Origin: CBDDCX01 sp965226925 | GTDB lineage: Bacteria > Gemmatimonadota > Gemmatimonadetes > Longimicrobiales > Gaopeijiaceae | NCBI GenBank assembly: GCA_965226925.1 | Contig: CBDDEN010000007.1 | Coordinates: 124,001 to 188,000, forward strand | Direction: 5' to 3' | DNA length: 64,000 nucleotides | Shown: piece by piece, positions 27,952 through 35,582 of the stretch | Position numbering within the stretch: the first letter of the stretch is position 1 | How the letters are laid out: each line of letters begins with the position of its first letter | The notes under the pieces: generated by a model | Told to the model about the DNA's origin: nothing | Seen by the model: the letters and a program-made list of their open reading frames with translations, nothing else | The model's database searches: none | Made by a program: the position numbers and the translations under genes

Positions 27952-28045
27952 GCTTCCGGAAGCAGAGTACGAACAACTCGAGGCGGTGTAGGACCTCCCA
28001 CCAGTTGGACCGCCCTCCTGATTATGAACGAACCTGGGCTGGCCT

Positions 28046-28305
28046 TGACCTGCCCCCAAGAGCGGTACCACATCCTATGTTAGTCCCAGCACCTGTGGAG
28101 GGCGTGAAGGACGGGCATCCTCAGGAACCAGGGCGACGGCTTAATCGCCTCAGGGGCCGGGGGAAAGCCGCCGCAGGCGCTGTGGGGTCGGACGGTATTT
28201 GTACTCGCGCCCCCATTGCTCGACCAGCACGGCCGCCTCCGCCAACGAGTAGAAGATCTCCCCCTCGAGCGCGAGCTCTGTGAACTCTCGCCTGAGCGCG
28301 GAGGA
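28046..28305 (-). pseudogene. IS3-group transposase 3' fragment with right end (inverted)
   Basis: The minus strand reads LRREFTELALEGEIFYSLAE then AAVLVEQWGREY. After a one-base insertion (TACAAATACC for TACAACACC) it continues SACGGFPPAPEAIKPS and the tail, then the conserved right terminus at 28046. It truncates the relaxase gene that follows on the plus strand. Confidence 0.75.
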
Positions 28306-28319
28306 CAGGCTCGGCTCAG

Positions 28320-29462
28320 GCCGCGGCCGACTACCTGACGCGCGAGCGGGACAGCCAGGGCGAGGTCCGGGACGACGTGGCCGCGGTGGCCGACACGCTG
28401 GCGTTCGAGCACAAGTACACGTCGGGCGTGATCGCCTGGGCGCCGGAGGACCAGCCGAGCGACCAGGCCATCGACCGGGTGCTCGACGAGTTTGAGCAGA
28501 GCGCCTGGGCCGGGCTGGCCCCGGATCGCTACGCGTGGGCGGCGGTGCAGCACCGCACGGCCAACGGCAGCGTACACGTGCATGTGCTCGCCGCGCGGTG
28601 CGACCTGGAGACTGGCAAGAGCCTCAATATCGCGCCGCCGGGCTGGGAGCAGACCTATGGCCCGCCGGTTGAGGCCTGCAACCTCGACAAGGGCTGGAGC
28701 CGCCCGGACGATCCGGCGCGCGCCCGGGATCAGCAGCCGGGGCACCGCGCCTACCTCAAGGCGGCGGAGCTGCGGGCGGGGATCGCGCATGAGGCCGATC
28801 CCCGGGACCAGATCCGGGACTACCTGCTGCGGGGCGTCGAGCGCGGCACGGTGCAGGACCGGGCCGGCGTCGTCGCCGCCCTGCAGGAGGCGGGCTTCGA
28901 CGTGCCGCGCCAGGGCAAGAACTACGTGACCGCCCACGACCCGGAGAGTGGGAAGCGGTGGTGGCTGAAAGGAGCGCTGTACGAGCATGACTTCCAACGC
29001 GAACGATTTGAGCGCCCGGATCCGGCAACGGATAGACGCCCAGGACCGGAAGCTGGACGAGATCGACGAGCGCAAGCTGCAGGCGTATGGCGAGAGGTGG
29101 GACGCCATCGTGAACGACACGCTGCCTATCATCGACGCCGCTATGGAGCAGGTGAACGGGCGGATTCTCGACACACTCCGTCGCACCGAAGCCGAGACGG
29201 AGACGGGGCTCGGGCGGCTGCACGGCCTGCTGCGGGAGCTGGGGGCTGCTGCAGTGACAGTCGAGCCGCGTGCAGCGCCTGCTCGAGACCCAGGAGACCT
29301 ACCGGCGCGGGATCACGCAGGAACAGCGCGCCCTCGACCAGCTGCAGGCGCAGACGTGGGGCGTGTGGCTCCACGAGGAAGCGGACGGGACGCGGTACGT
29401 GGTCCTGCCCAGGGGGACGCTCACCGAGGGAAGCTGTCCCAACCGTAGTTGAAGGTTCCTGA
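28320..29462 (+). pseudogene. Plasmid relaxase / mobilisation nuclease, 5'-truncated
   Basis: The reading starts without a start codon at AQAAADYLTRERDSQGEVRD and continues FEHKYTSGVIAWAPEDQPSD and AWAAVQHRTANGSVHVHVLA, then GYGPPVEACNLDKGW-like text and HEADPRDQIRDYLLRGVERG. HVHVL supplies an HxH metal-binding motif of MobA-type relaxases, and the adjacent N-terminal tyrosine region is lost to the IS3 fragment. The frame stays open to 29462, but beyond about 29.1 kb it overlaps the mobB-like gene and its Arg-rich text may be non-coding. The true C-terminus is therefore uncertain. Confidence 0.75.
28987..29452 (+). pseudogene. MbeB/MobB-like mobilisation accessory protein, frameshifted
   Basis: From ATG 28987 the protein reads MTSNANDLSARIRQRIDAQD, RKLDEIDERKLQAYGERWDA, then EQVNGRILDTLRRTEAETET. 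After a frame change near 29250 it continues LLETQETYRRGITQEQRALD and TWGVWLHEEADGTRYVVLPR. A helical N-terminus and the TWG...VLP ending resemble ColE1-type MbeB proteins, whose genes overlap the relaxase gene as here. The frameshift suggests inactivity. Confidence 0.55.
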
Positions 29463-30868
29463 TAGGGGAGAAAGAAAAGTGGTGGCTCCGGGGGTCCCGG
29501 GCCGATAGGCTCGGGTAGGCAAAAACCCCAACACGGAGCCACCACGATGAAGAGAACGTACGAGGTAAGGGATCGGGCGGACAAGCGCGCGATCAGGGAG
29601 TTCCTGAAGCGGGAGGGGCAGTTTCTGCTTCCGATGCTTGAGCTCGTGGAGCAGACGGAGGTCGCGATCGACGAAGTCATCCAGGTGATGGGACGAGCGA
29701 CGATCGAAGCGGTGCTGGAGATGAGCGCCGAGGGTGTGGCAGGCGTGAAGCAGGCAGGTCGGTCACGAGCGGAAGACGACACGGTGTGGTATGGCCGGCA
29801 GGGTGGTGTGGTTTACCTGTCGGACCGGAAGGTGCGTGTGGAGCGGCCACGGCTCAGGCGCCGGGGCGCCGGGGAGGGTGGCGAGGTCGAGGTGCCGGCG
29901 TACGCAGCGATGCGGAGACCGGGCGCCGTGGCGGATCGGATGCTCGAGGTCCTGATGGCGGGGGTGAGCACGCGGAAGTACGGCCGTGTGATCGGTGAGA
30001 TGGCCGACACGGTCGGGGTGAGCAAGTCGGCGGTGAGCCGTGAGACGGTCGAGGCCTCGGAGCGCGTGCTGAAGGAGCTGATGGAGCGCCGGCTGGATGC
30101 GTGGGACCTCCTGGTGATCTACCTGGACGGGATCCAGATGGGCTCGCACCACGTGCTTGCTGCGGTAGGCGTGGACTCAGACGGAAAGAAGCACGTGCTG
30201 GGCGTGAGGGAAGGAGCGAGTGAGAACGCCGAGGTGACCAGCGCGCTCCTAGAGGATCTGGTCGAGCGCGGCCTGGACCCGGGCAGGCGGCGGCTGTTCG
30301 TGATCGATGGCTCGAAAGCGCTCAGGAAGGCGATCGAGAAGGTGTTCGGCCAACGTCACCCCATCCAGCGCTGCCGCAACCACAAGCTCCGCAACGTGCT
30401 GGGTCATCTGCCGAAGGATCAGCATCCTCAGGTGAAGGCGGCGTTCCGGGCGGCGATGAAGCTGGACGCGAAGCAGGGCGAGCAGAAGCTCGAGCAGCTC
30501 GCCCGATGGCTCGAGCGCGACCACCCCTCGGCCTCGGCCAGCCTACGCGAAGGCCTCAGCGAGATGTTCACGATCAACCGGCTCGGCCTCCCGCCGCGGC
30601 TGAGGAAGTGCCTGGGCTCGACCAACCTGATCGACAGCACCCACTCGGGCGTAAGACAGAAGACCCGCAGGGTGACCCACTGGAAGAACGGAGCGATGGC
30701 CTTGCGCTGGGCTGCGGCCTCGTTCGTGGAGACCGAGAAGAGCTACCGGAGGATCATCGGCTACCACCAGCTCTGGATGCTCAGGGCCCACCTCGACGAC
30801 CATGAACCGGTTGCCGAAATGAGAAAGGCAGGCTAACAAGGAGACTCTCCGGAGCCACCACCTTCAAC
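29448..30868 (+). mobile_element. IS256-family element
   Basis: GTTGAAGGT on the left and ACCTTCAAC on the right are the outermost inverted matches. The inner GTGGTGGCTCCGG (29479-29491) pairs with CCGGAGCCACCAC (30849-30861). About 22 bp of extra sequence separate the two blocks on the left side. One transposase gene fills the element. I see no clear target duplication. Confidence 0.75.
29547..30836 (+). CDS. IS256-family (mutator-type) transposase
   Basis: The protein has 429 residues and is complete. It begins MKRTYEVRDRADKRAIREFL. The catalytic residues are likely in LLVIYLDGIQMGSHHVLAAV, RRLFVIDGSKALRKAIEKVF and the C-terminal glutamate of the S-N-L-I-D/T region (GSTNLIDSTHSGVRQKTRRV). 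HPIQRCRNHKLRNVLGHLPK is the conserved C-x2-H block of the family. Because the family usually shows N-x-[IV]-E at the last position and I see LIDS here, the assignment to a particular subgroup is open. Confidence 0.85.
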   Translation: MKRTYEVRDRADKRAIREFLKREGQFLLPMLELVEQTEVAIDEVIQVMGRATIEAVLEMSAEGVAGVKQAGRSRAEDDTVWYGRQGGVVYLSDRKVRVERPRLRRRGAGEGGEVEVPAYAAMRRPGAVADRMLEVLMAGVSTRKYGRVIGEMADTVGVSKSAVSRETVEASERVLKELMERRLDAWDLLVIYLDGIQMGSHHVLAAVGVDSDGKKHVLGVREGASENAEVTSALLEDLVERGLDPGRRRLFVIDGSKALRKAIEKVFGQRHPIQRCRNHKLRNVLGHLPKDQHPQVKAAFRAAMKLDAKQGEQKLEQLARWLERDHPSASASLREGLSEMFTINRLGLPPRLRKCLGSTNLIDSTHSGVRQKTRRVTHWKNGAMALRWAAASFVETEKSYRRIIGYHQLWMLRAHLDDHEPVAEMRKAG

Positions 30869-31081
30869 TGTCAGCGGGACACCATCGACGAGAGAAGCAA
30901 AGGCCGCAACGCCAAGTTGACGGTCCATCGTGCTCAGATTGGCTCTCGACCGTCTTCTCGTAGAGCTATTCTCGACGAGAGCACTCCCCCGCGAAGGGTC
31001 GATCCCGTCCGCCCCGACAGGGGCTAGGCTGCAGCTGGGGGCGTAACCTGCAGTAGTCACGGTGACATGAGGAGACAAGCA

Positions 31082-33466
31082 ATGCATCATCGAAAGCAGC
31101 TTCGAATTCACGGGACGAGCGCACGCCGAACGCTCGAAGCTCTGGTAGTCGCCGTCGCGCTCCTTGGAGGCGGAGATCTTTCCGCCCAGCAGACCGGGCA
31201 GATCGCCGGGCAAGTGACGAGCGAGGACGGCTCGCCCGTAGTCAGGGCCACGATCCGTGTGCCGGGTGAGAACCTGCAGGGAACTACGGCGACCGACGGG
31301 CGCTTCGTCATCCCCCGCGTGCCTGCCGGCTCCTATGAGGTGGAGATCTACGCGCTGGGCTACGGGGACGCGACCCAGCAGGTGCAGGTATCCGCGGGCG
31401 GCGTGGGAACGTTGAACGTCCAGCTGGAGGTTCGTCCGGTGGAGGTGCTGGGTGTTCAGGTCCACGTTCTCCGCCCCGACCTGCGACACACGGCCCAGAT
31501 CGAGGCGGACGCGGTTCGCGAGTCCAATCCACGGGACGTGGGCGATGCGCTGAGGGCGATCGCCGGCGTGGACGCGGTGCGGCGCGGACCCATCGGACTC
31601 GACCCGTCGATCCGGGCGCTCCGCGAAACCCAGGTGGGCACTTACATGAACGGCACGCGCCTCTTCCCGGCCGGCCCGGCCCGCATGGACTCCCCGCTGA
31701 CCCACCTGGATCCGAGCGCGATCCAGCACATAGAAGTCGTGAAGGGTCCCTACGCCCTCACCTGGGGGGCCGGGAACATGGCTGCAATCCGCATCGAGAC
31801 CCGGTCCGTACCGCCCCAGATCCCGGGAGGGCTTCGCGGCACTCTGTCTGCCGGGTACGACACCAATCTGGAGGCTCAGGAGTATTCGGGAACCCTGTTC
31901 GGCAGCAGCGAGCGCGTGGCCTACTGGGGCCACGGCGTGTGGCGCACCGGGACGGACTACGAGACAGGATCGGGCGACGTGATTCCGGCCGACTTCGACT
32001 CCTGGGAGGCCCGGGGACAGCTCGGCTACCGGACCGGCGACGCCTCCTGGCTGAGCTTCGCCATGGGCTACCAGAAGCAGGGCCCGATCGACTATCCGGG
32101 CCGCCTTCTGAGCGCCAAGTCCTTCAAGACGAACAACCTCGCGGCCGAGTGGGAGCTGGCCCGCGCCCAAGGGCTCCTTCGCAACATCGATCTCCTGGTC
32201 TACCTGAACAGCGTGGACCACCAGATGGACAACACGGACAAGCCGACGCGCATGGCCATGGCGGGACGGGTGCCCCCCTTCGCCCTGGACGTGCTGGTGG
32301 ACTCCCATATCGACGTCACTGGGGGCCGGGCCGCCATCGAGTTGGTCACGGAGGGCGGCTGGGACGTGGAGATCGGGGGTGACGCATACAGCGCGAAGCG
32401 GGACGCGGACCGCTTCATCGACGCCCTGGATCCCAACCAGATGACGCCGCCGCTGTTCCCCTTCCACGACCGGATGTGGCCGGACGCGACGATCACCGAC
32501 GTAGGTCTATGGACCCGGGCGGACCGGCCCCTGGCCAACAGGCTGAGCCTTTCCGCGGCGGTGCGCCTCGACCTCGTCTCCGCGGACGCAAAGGACGTGT
32601 CCGACACCTTCCTCGACTATGCCGGGGCCACCCGGGCCGACGTGGACGCGTCGGAGACCAATTTCAACGCGGCCGCCACGCTCAGCGCCAACCTGGGCTC
32701 CAACTGGAGCCTTTCGACCGGAGTCGGCTCGGTAGTCCGGACCGCCGACGCCTCCGAGCGCTACGGAGACAGGATTCCGGGCACCAGGGCCCAGCTCACC
32801 ACCGAATTCCTGGGCAACCCCCACCTCGATCCCGAGCGAAGCACCCAGGGCGACATCTGGCTCGAAGGCCGCTTTCCCAACCTGAGCCTGGACGCCAACG
32901 TCTTCGCCCGCCGGGTCAGCGACTACATCACCATCGTTCCGAGGGACCCGGCGGAGGTACCCTTCCTGCTCCCACTGACGGGCTCGCTCGGCAACACGAA
33001 CGTCGTCCAGTATGTGAACGGAGAGGCCGACTTCTGGGGGGTGGAGGCATCCGTCGCCTACCGCTGGAGCGAACGGTTCTCGACAACCGTGGTCGGCGAG
33101 TATCTGCGGGGCGACGACACGGAGCTGGACGAGCCGGCCTTCGGGGTCGCCCCGGTGCAGGGTCGCCTCCGGCTCCGCTACGAAGAGTCGGGGGCCGGAT
33201 ACTTCCTCGAGAGCCTGGTGACCGCAGTAGGGAAGCAGGACCGCCTGGCTGTGAGCCGGGGCGAGGGCACCCCGACCCCCGGATACGCGACGGTCGATCT
33301 ACAGGGCGGATTTCAGCCCTATGTAGGAGTGCAAGTCCGTGCCGGGGTAAACAACGCGCTCGACAAGCAGTACTACGACCACCTGAACGCGAAGAACCCT
33401 TTCTCCCGGACGCCGATTGCCGAGCCGGGCCGCGTCTTCTTCATCCGCCTGACCTATTCGTACTAG
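31082..33466 (+). CDS. TonB-dependent outer-membrane receptor, OprC/NosA-like
   Basis: The protein has 794 residues from ATG 31082, chosen for its AGGAG ribosome site; an ATG at 31067 is in frame. A signal peptide (LEALVVAVALLGGGDLSAQ) is followed by a carboxypeptidase-regulatory-like domain (GQIAGQVTSEDGSPVVRATI), the plug domain (DALRAIAGVDAVRRGPIGLD, IEVVKGPYALTWGAGNMAAI) and a 22-strand barrel ending VFFIRLTYSY. The plug motif and the HxM at His380-Met382 (VDHQMDN) resemble the copper receptors OprC and NosA. The Cys of their CxxxM motif is replaced (AGPARM), so the substrate is uncertain. It converges on a GlcG-like gene across a strong terminator. Confidence 0.85.
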   Translation: MHHRKQLRIHGTSARRTLEALVVAVALLGGGDLSAQQTGQIAGQVTSEDGSPVVRATIRVPGENLQGTTATDGRFVIPRVPAGSYEVEIYALGYGDATQQVQVSAGGVGTLNVQLEVRPVEVLGVQVHVLRPDLRHTAQIEADAVRESNPRDVGDALRAIAGVDAVRRGPIGLDPSIRALRETQVGTYMNGTRLFPAGPARMDSPLTHLDPSAIQHIEVVKGPYALTWGAGNMAAIRIETRSVPPQIPGGLRGTLSAGYDTNLEAQEYSGTLFGSSERVAYWGHGVWRTGTDYETGSGDVIPADFDSWEARGQLGYRTGDASWLSFAMGYQKQGPIDYPGRLLSAKSFKTNNLAAEWELARAQGLLRNIDLLVYLNSVDHQMDNTDKPTRMAMAGRVPPFALDVLVDSHIDVTGGRAAIELVTEGGWDVEIGGDAYSAKRDADRFIDALDPNQMTPPLFPFHDRMWPDATITDVGLWTRADRPLANRLSLSAAVRLDLVSADAKDVSDTFLDYAGATRADVDASETNFNAAATLSANLGSNWSLSTGVGSVVRTADASERYGDRIPGTRAQLTTEFLGNPHLDPERSTQGDIWLEGRFPNLSLDANVFARRVSDYITIVPRDPAEVPFLLPLTGSLGNTNVVQYVNGEADFWGVEASVAYRWSERFSTTVVGEYLRGDDTELDEPAFGVAPVQGRLRLRYEESGAGYFLESLVTAVGKQDRLAVSRGEGTPTPGYATVDLQGGFQPYVGVQVRAGVNNALDKQYYDHLNAKNPFSRTPIAEPGRVFFIRLTYSY

Positions 33467-33515
33467 ACGGGTCGACTCCCGTCGCACCGCGCGGGCGGAA
33501 GCAAGAGGAAAGCGA

Positions 33516-33544
33516 GACGGGCCCGGGGTCTCCCCGGGCCCGTC
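33516..33544. terminator. Bidirectional terminator hairpin between TonB receptor and glcG-like gene
   Basis: GACGGGCCCGGGG (33516-33528) and its exact complement (33532-33544) enclose the loop TCT, a perfect 13-bp stem in the 114-bp gap between two convergent genes. Confidence 0.75.
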
Positions 33545-33580
33545 CCAAGGTTTCCGCAATCGTCCCCCTCGCCCCCAGCC

Positions 33581-33976
33581 TCAGTTGGCGATGGCGGCCG
33601 CCCCGGCCTGGGAGATCTGCTCGTCGTCGACCGCCCGCACGCCGCTGGTCCCGATCGCCCCAATCAGCTGACCGCCGCGCAGGATCGGGACGCCGCCCGC
33701 GAAGGTCACGCCGTCGGGGACCTGCGGTACGGTATCGGCCTCGAAGGCGCTGTCCGTACACCGCGGTCGTGAGGCCCGTAGCCGCGACGGTGGCCGCCTT
33801 CTGCATCGCGACGTTGTAGGAGCCGGCGGAGGCGCCGTCCAGCCGCCGCAGATACACCGGCACACCCTCGATGTCCGCGACGACGATCGTCACGTTCCAT
33901 CCGTTACGGCGCGCCTCGGCTTCGGCCGCGTCGAGCGCCGTCCGTGCCAGCTCGTATGTGAGGGCCCTCTGCGAGC
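33581..33976 (-). pseudogene. GlcG/HbpS-type heme-binding family protein, frameshifted and 5'-truncated
   Basis: The reading ALTYELARTALDAAEAEARR, NGWNVTIVVADIEGVPVYLR, LDGASAGSYNVAMQKAATVA is in one frame. AFEADTVPQVPDGVTFAGGV, PILRGGQLIGAIGTSGVRAV, DDEQISQAGAAAIAN is in another; the break is near 33750. This is the complete GlcG/HbpS (DUF336) fold except for the first residues, where an in-frame stop precedes ALTYE with no start codon. The family binds heme or related ligands, which would suit a partner of an outer-membrane metal or heme receptor. Confidence 0.75.
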
Positions 33977-34081
33977 GCGATCAGACCCGACGGACACCAG
34001 TCGAAGCGCCAGTCTTGCTTGATGCCGAGAATGGAGAAGTCACGCCGGTTCGTCACTGCATAGATCGGAGCGGAGTCAACG

Positions 34082-34276
34082 ATGTATTACTCCGTCCCAT
34101 CCCGTCGCGAGGTCACGAGGCCAGCCGACGCTATGGTGGTTACGCGGATCCGGTCGCCGAGCATTCCGTCAGCTCTCCTGGACCATGCCGTCGAACGCCA
34201 CCTCACCGTTGGCGATCACCCGGATCGGACGACTCAGGTTGAACGCCTCGGGCGCAGAAGGGACGCAGCAACATGA
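34082..34276 (+). CDS. Small hypothetical protein (64 aa), coupled to the next gene
   Basis: The frame MYYSVPSRREVTRPADAMVV to VERLGRRRDAAT ends in the ATGA that starts the next gene, a four-base overlap typical of translational coupling. Composition is basic with no membrane segment. I do not recognise it. The overlap is the main reason to believe it is real. Confidence 0.4.
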   Translation: MYYSVPSRREVTRPADAMVVTRIRSPSIPSALLDHAVERHLTVGDHPDRTTQVERLGRRRDAAT

Positions 34277-34524
34277 TCGACCATCTCCGAGGACGCGAGA
34301 AGGCGCTGGAGGCCTTCGGCTGGACGGGACGCTGTGCCGAATGGATCGCCCTGGCCTGTCTCCATGGCGGCGTCTTCACCCGGGCGCAGTGGACGAGCTT
34401 TCTGGGTTGCCACCATGAGCACGTGCGCCGCGCCGTCCATGCCCTCGTCGCGCAAGGCGCGGCCATCGAAGAGAATCCACCCGGCATCGCCGGCATCGGC
34501 CGCGTGTGCCGGATCTACGCCTAA
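34273..34524 (+). CDS. Small winged-helix-like protein (83 aa), probably accessory gene of a mobile element
   Basis: The protein reads MIDHLRGREKALEAFGWTGR, CAEWIALACLHGGVFTRAQW, TSFLGCHHEHVRRAVHALVA and IGRVCRIYA. The helix pattern and the R-x-x-W...F-L-G segment look like a winged-helix DNA-binding domain such as those at the start of replication-relaxation-type proteins. It stops at RIYA, where a longer homologue might continue, so it may be a truncated N-terminal part. It lies upstream of the inverted duplication and of an AT-rich stretch. Confidence 0.5.
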   Translation: MIDHLRGREKALEAFGWTGRCAEWIALACLHGGVFTRAQWTSFLGCHHEHVRRAVHALVAQGAAIEENPPGIAGIGRVCRIYA

Positions 34525-34636
34525 TCCGTCATAACTTATTATTGATATTATACTTAAGACTACTTAACCACTACCATCCCCTCATTCAATCCCTCTTGCT
34601 GAACGGGAATCCAGTGGACCGTAGCGGAGGTTCCCG
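34525..34636. other. AT-rich patch bordering the inverted duplication
   Basis: Positions 34525-34570 are strikingly AT-rich for this window (TAACTTATTATTGATATTAT). The duplicated segment begins just after, at about 34637. The patch has no gene. It could be a leftover of an element end. Confidence 0.35.
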
Positions 34637-34731
34637 GAGGCGGCGAAGGAGCGAACCTTGCGGGAGGGCAGTTTGTCGATGGCCCCTGTTCTCTCTCATT
34701 GCGTACTATTATAGATGGTTAGTGTTTCAGA

Positions 34732-34959
34732 TCACTTCGCGTTGCCACGGCTCGCGGCGATCTGTTCTCGGATCCACGCATCCACTTCGGACTCGATCCA
34801 GCCGACGGCGCGGGCGCCTAGCCGGATCGGTTGGGGAAAGCTCCCGTCGGCCACCCGCACATAGATCGTGCTCCGCGCCAGCCCGGTGCGGGCCTGCACT
34901 CGAGGTAACCTCAGGACGCGCGCGGGCGCGTCCATGCTCTGTTCCATTGCTCTCGTCAT
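34732..34959 (-). CDS. AlpA-like regulator, second copy
   Basis: It is identical to the copy at 10656-10883 except Ser for Gly at residue 8 (MEQSMDAPARV) and Lys for Glu at the last position (GNAK). The helix-turn-helix (VQARTGLARSTIYVRVADGS) is unchanged, so both copies have kept their coding potential after duplication. The start has the same GGAGG ribosome site. Confidence 0.85.
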   Translation of the reverse strand: MTRAMEQSMDAPARVLRLPRVQARTGLARSTIYVRVADGSFPQPIRLGARAVGWIESEVDAWIREQIAASRGNAK

Positions 34960-35582
34960 CGGTCTGCCTCCGTTCTGTTCGGTGAAGAATTCCGGGGCGC
35001 GTTGCCCCGGGAGGGAACAGGGGCCACATGGGCCCGGCTGCAGGCCTCGATGAACACCGCGACCTGGTAGGCCACCGCCAGCCTCGGGGAGCGGCCAGGA
35101 CAGAGCTGACGCACCGGGAGTGTCGGACCGCGCGAGTGGAGGATGCCGCGTTCCAGATGCCGGACGGCCATCGCGGCAGCACCCGATCCGATGCGGGATT
35201 CTGTTCCGGACGCGACCGCGAGCGTCACCTCGATGGCCCTAGGTGACGTCGTCGTCCGTGAAATTGAAGGCGGTGTTGCGGCGGTGGTTACCGAATGCTG
35301 CGACTGCAGCCTGGGATGATGTCGCTGTCTAGGGATTCTCCCGAGCGTCAGGGCGACATTCGGGATCTTGAGCTCGGCGTGGTCGAGGGCCGACTCGGCG
35401 AAGGCGAGCCCGCCGCCGGCCACGAGCGCCGGGGCGGGGGCCACGCGCACGAACCCCGCCATACCGTAGACGCCGGCACGGACGCATCCCTCGAGAGCGG
35501 TGTTCCCGGAGTCGCCGTCCCGGAAGGCTGCGAGCGCGGCCGCCCGGGTCTCGAGCGCGTTCACTTCGGAGAGCGCCGGCCG
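34960..35582 (-). other. Stretch between alpA and barrel in copy 2; doubtful open frame
   Basis: An open frame on the minus strand (35564 to 34956) begins MNALETRAAALAAFRDGDSG, as in copy 1, and stays open despite lacking 324 bp. Its second half is low-complexity Arg/Pro/Ser. No domain or ribosome site supports a gene. Confidence 0.3.

Noticed and set aside
30833..32467. 544-residue open frame antisense to the TonB receptor
   Set aside because: It overlaps the receptor coding sequence, starts inside an IS, and shows no recognisable domain.
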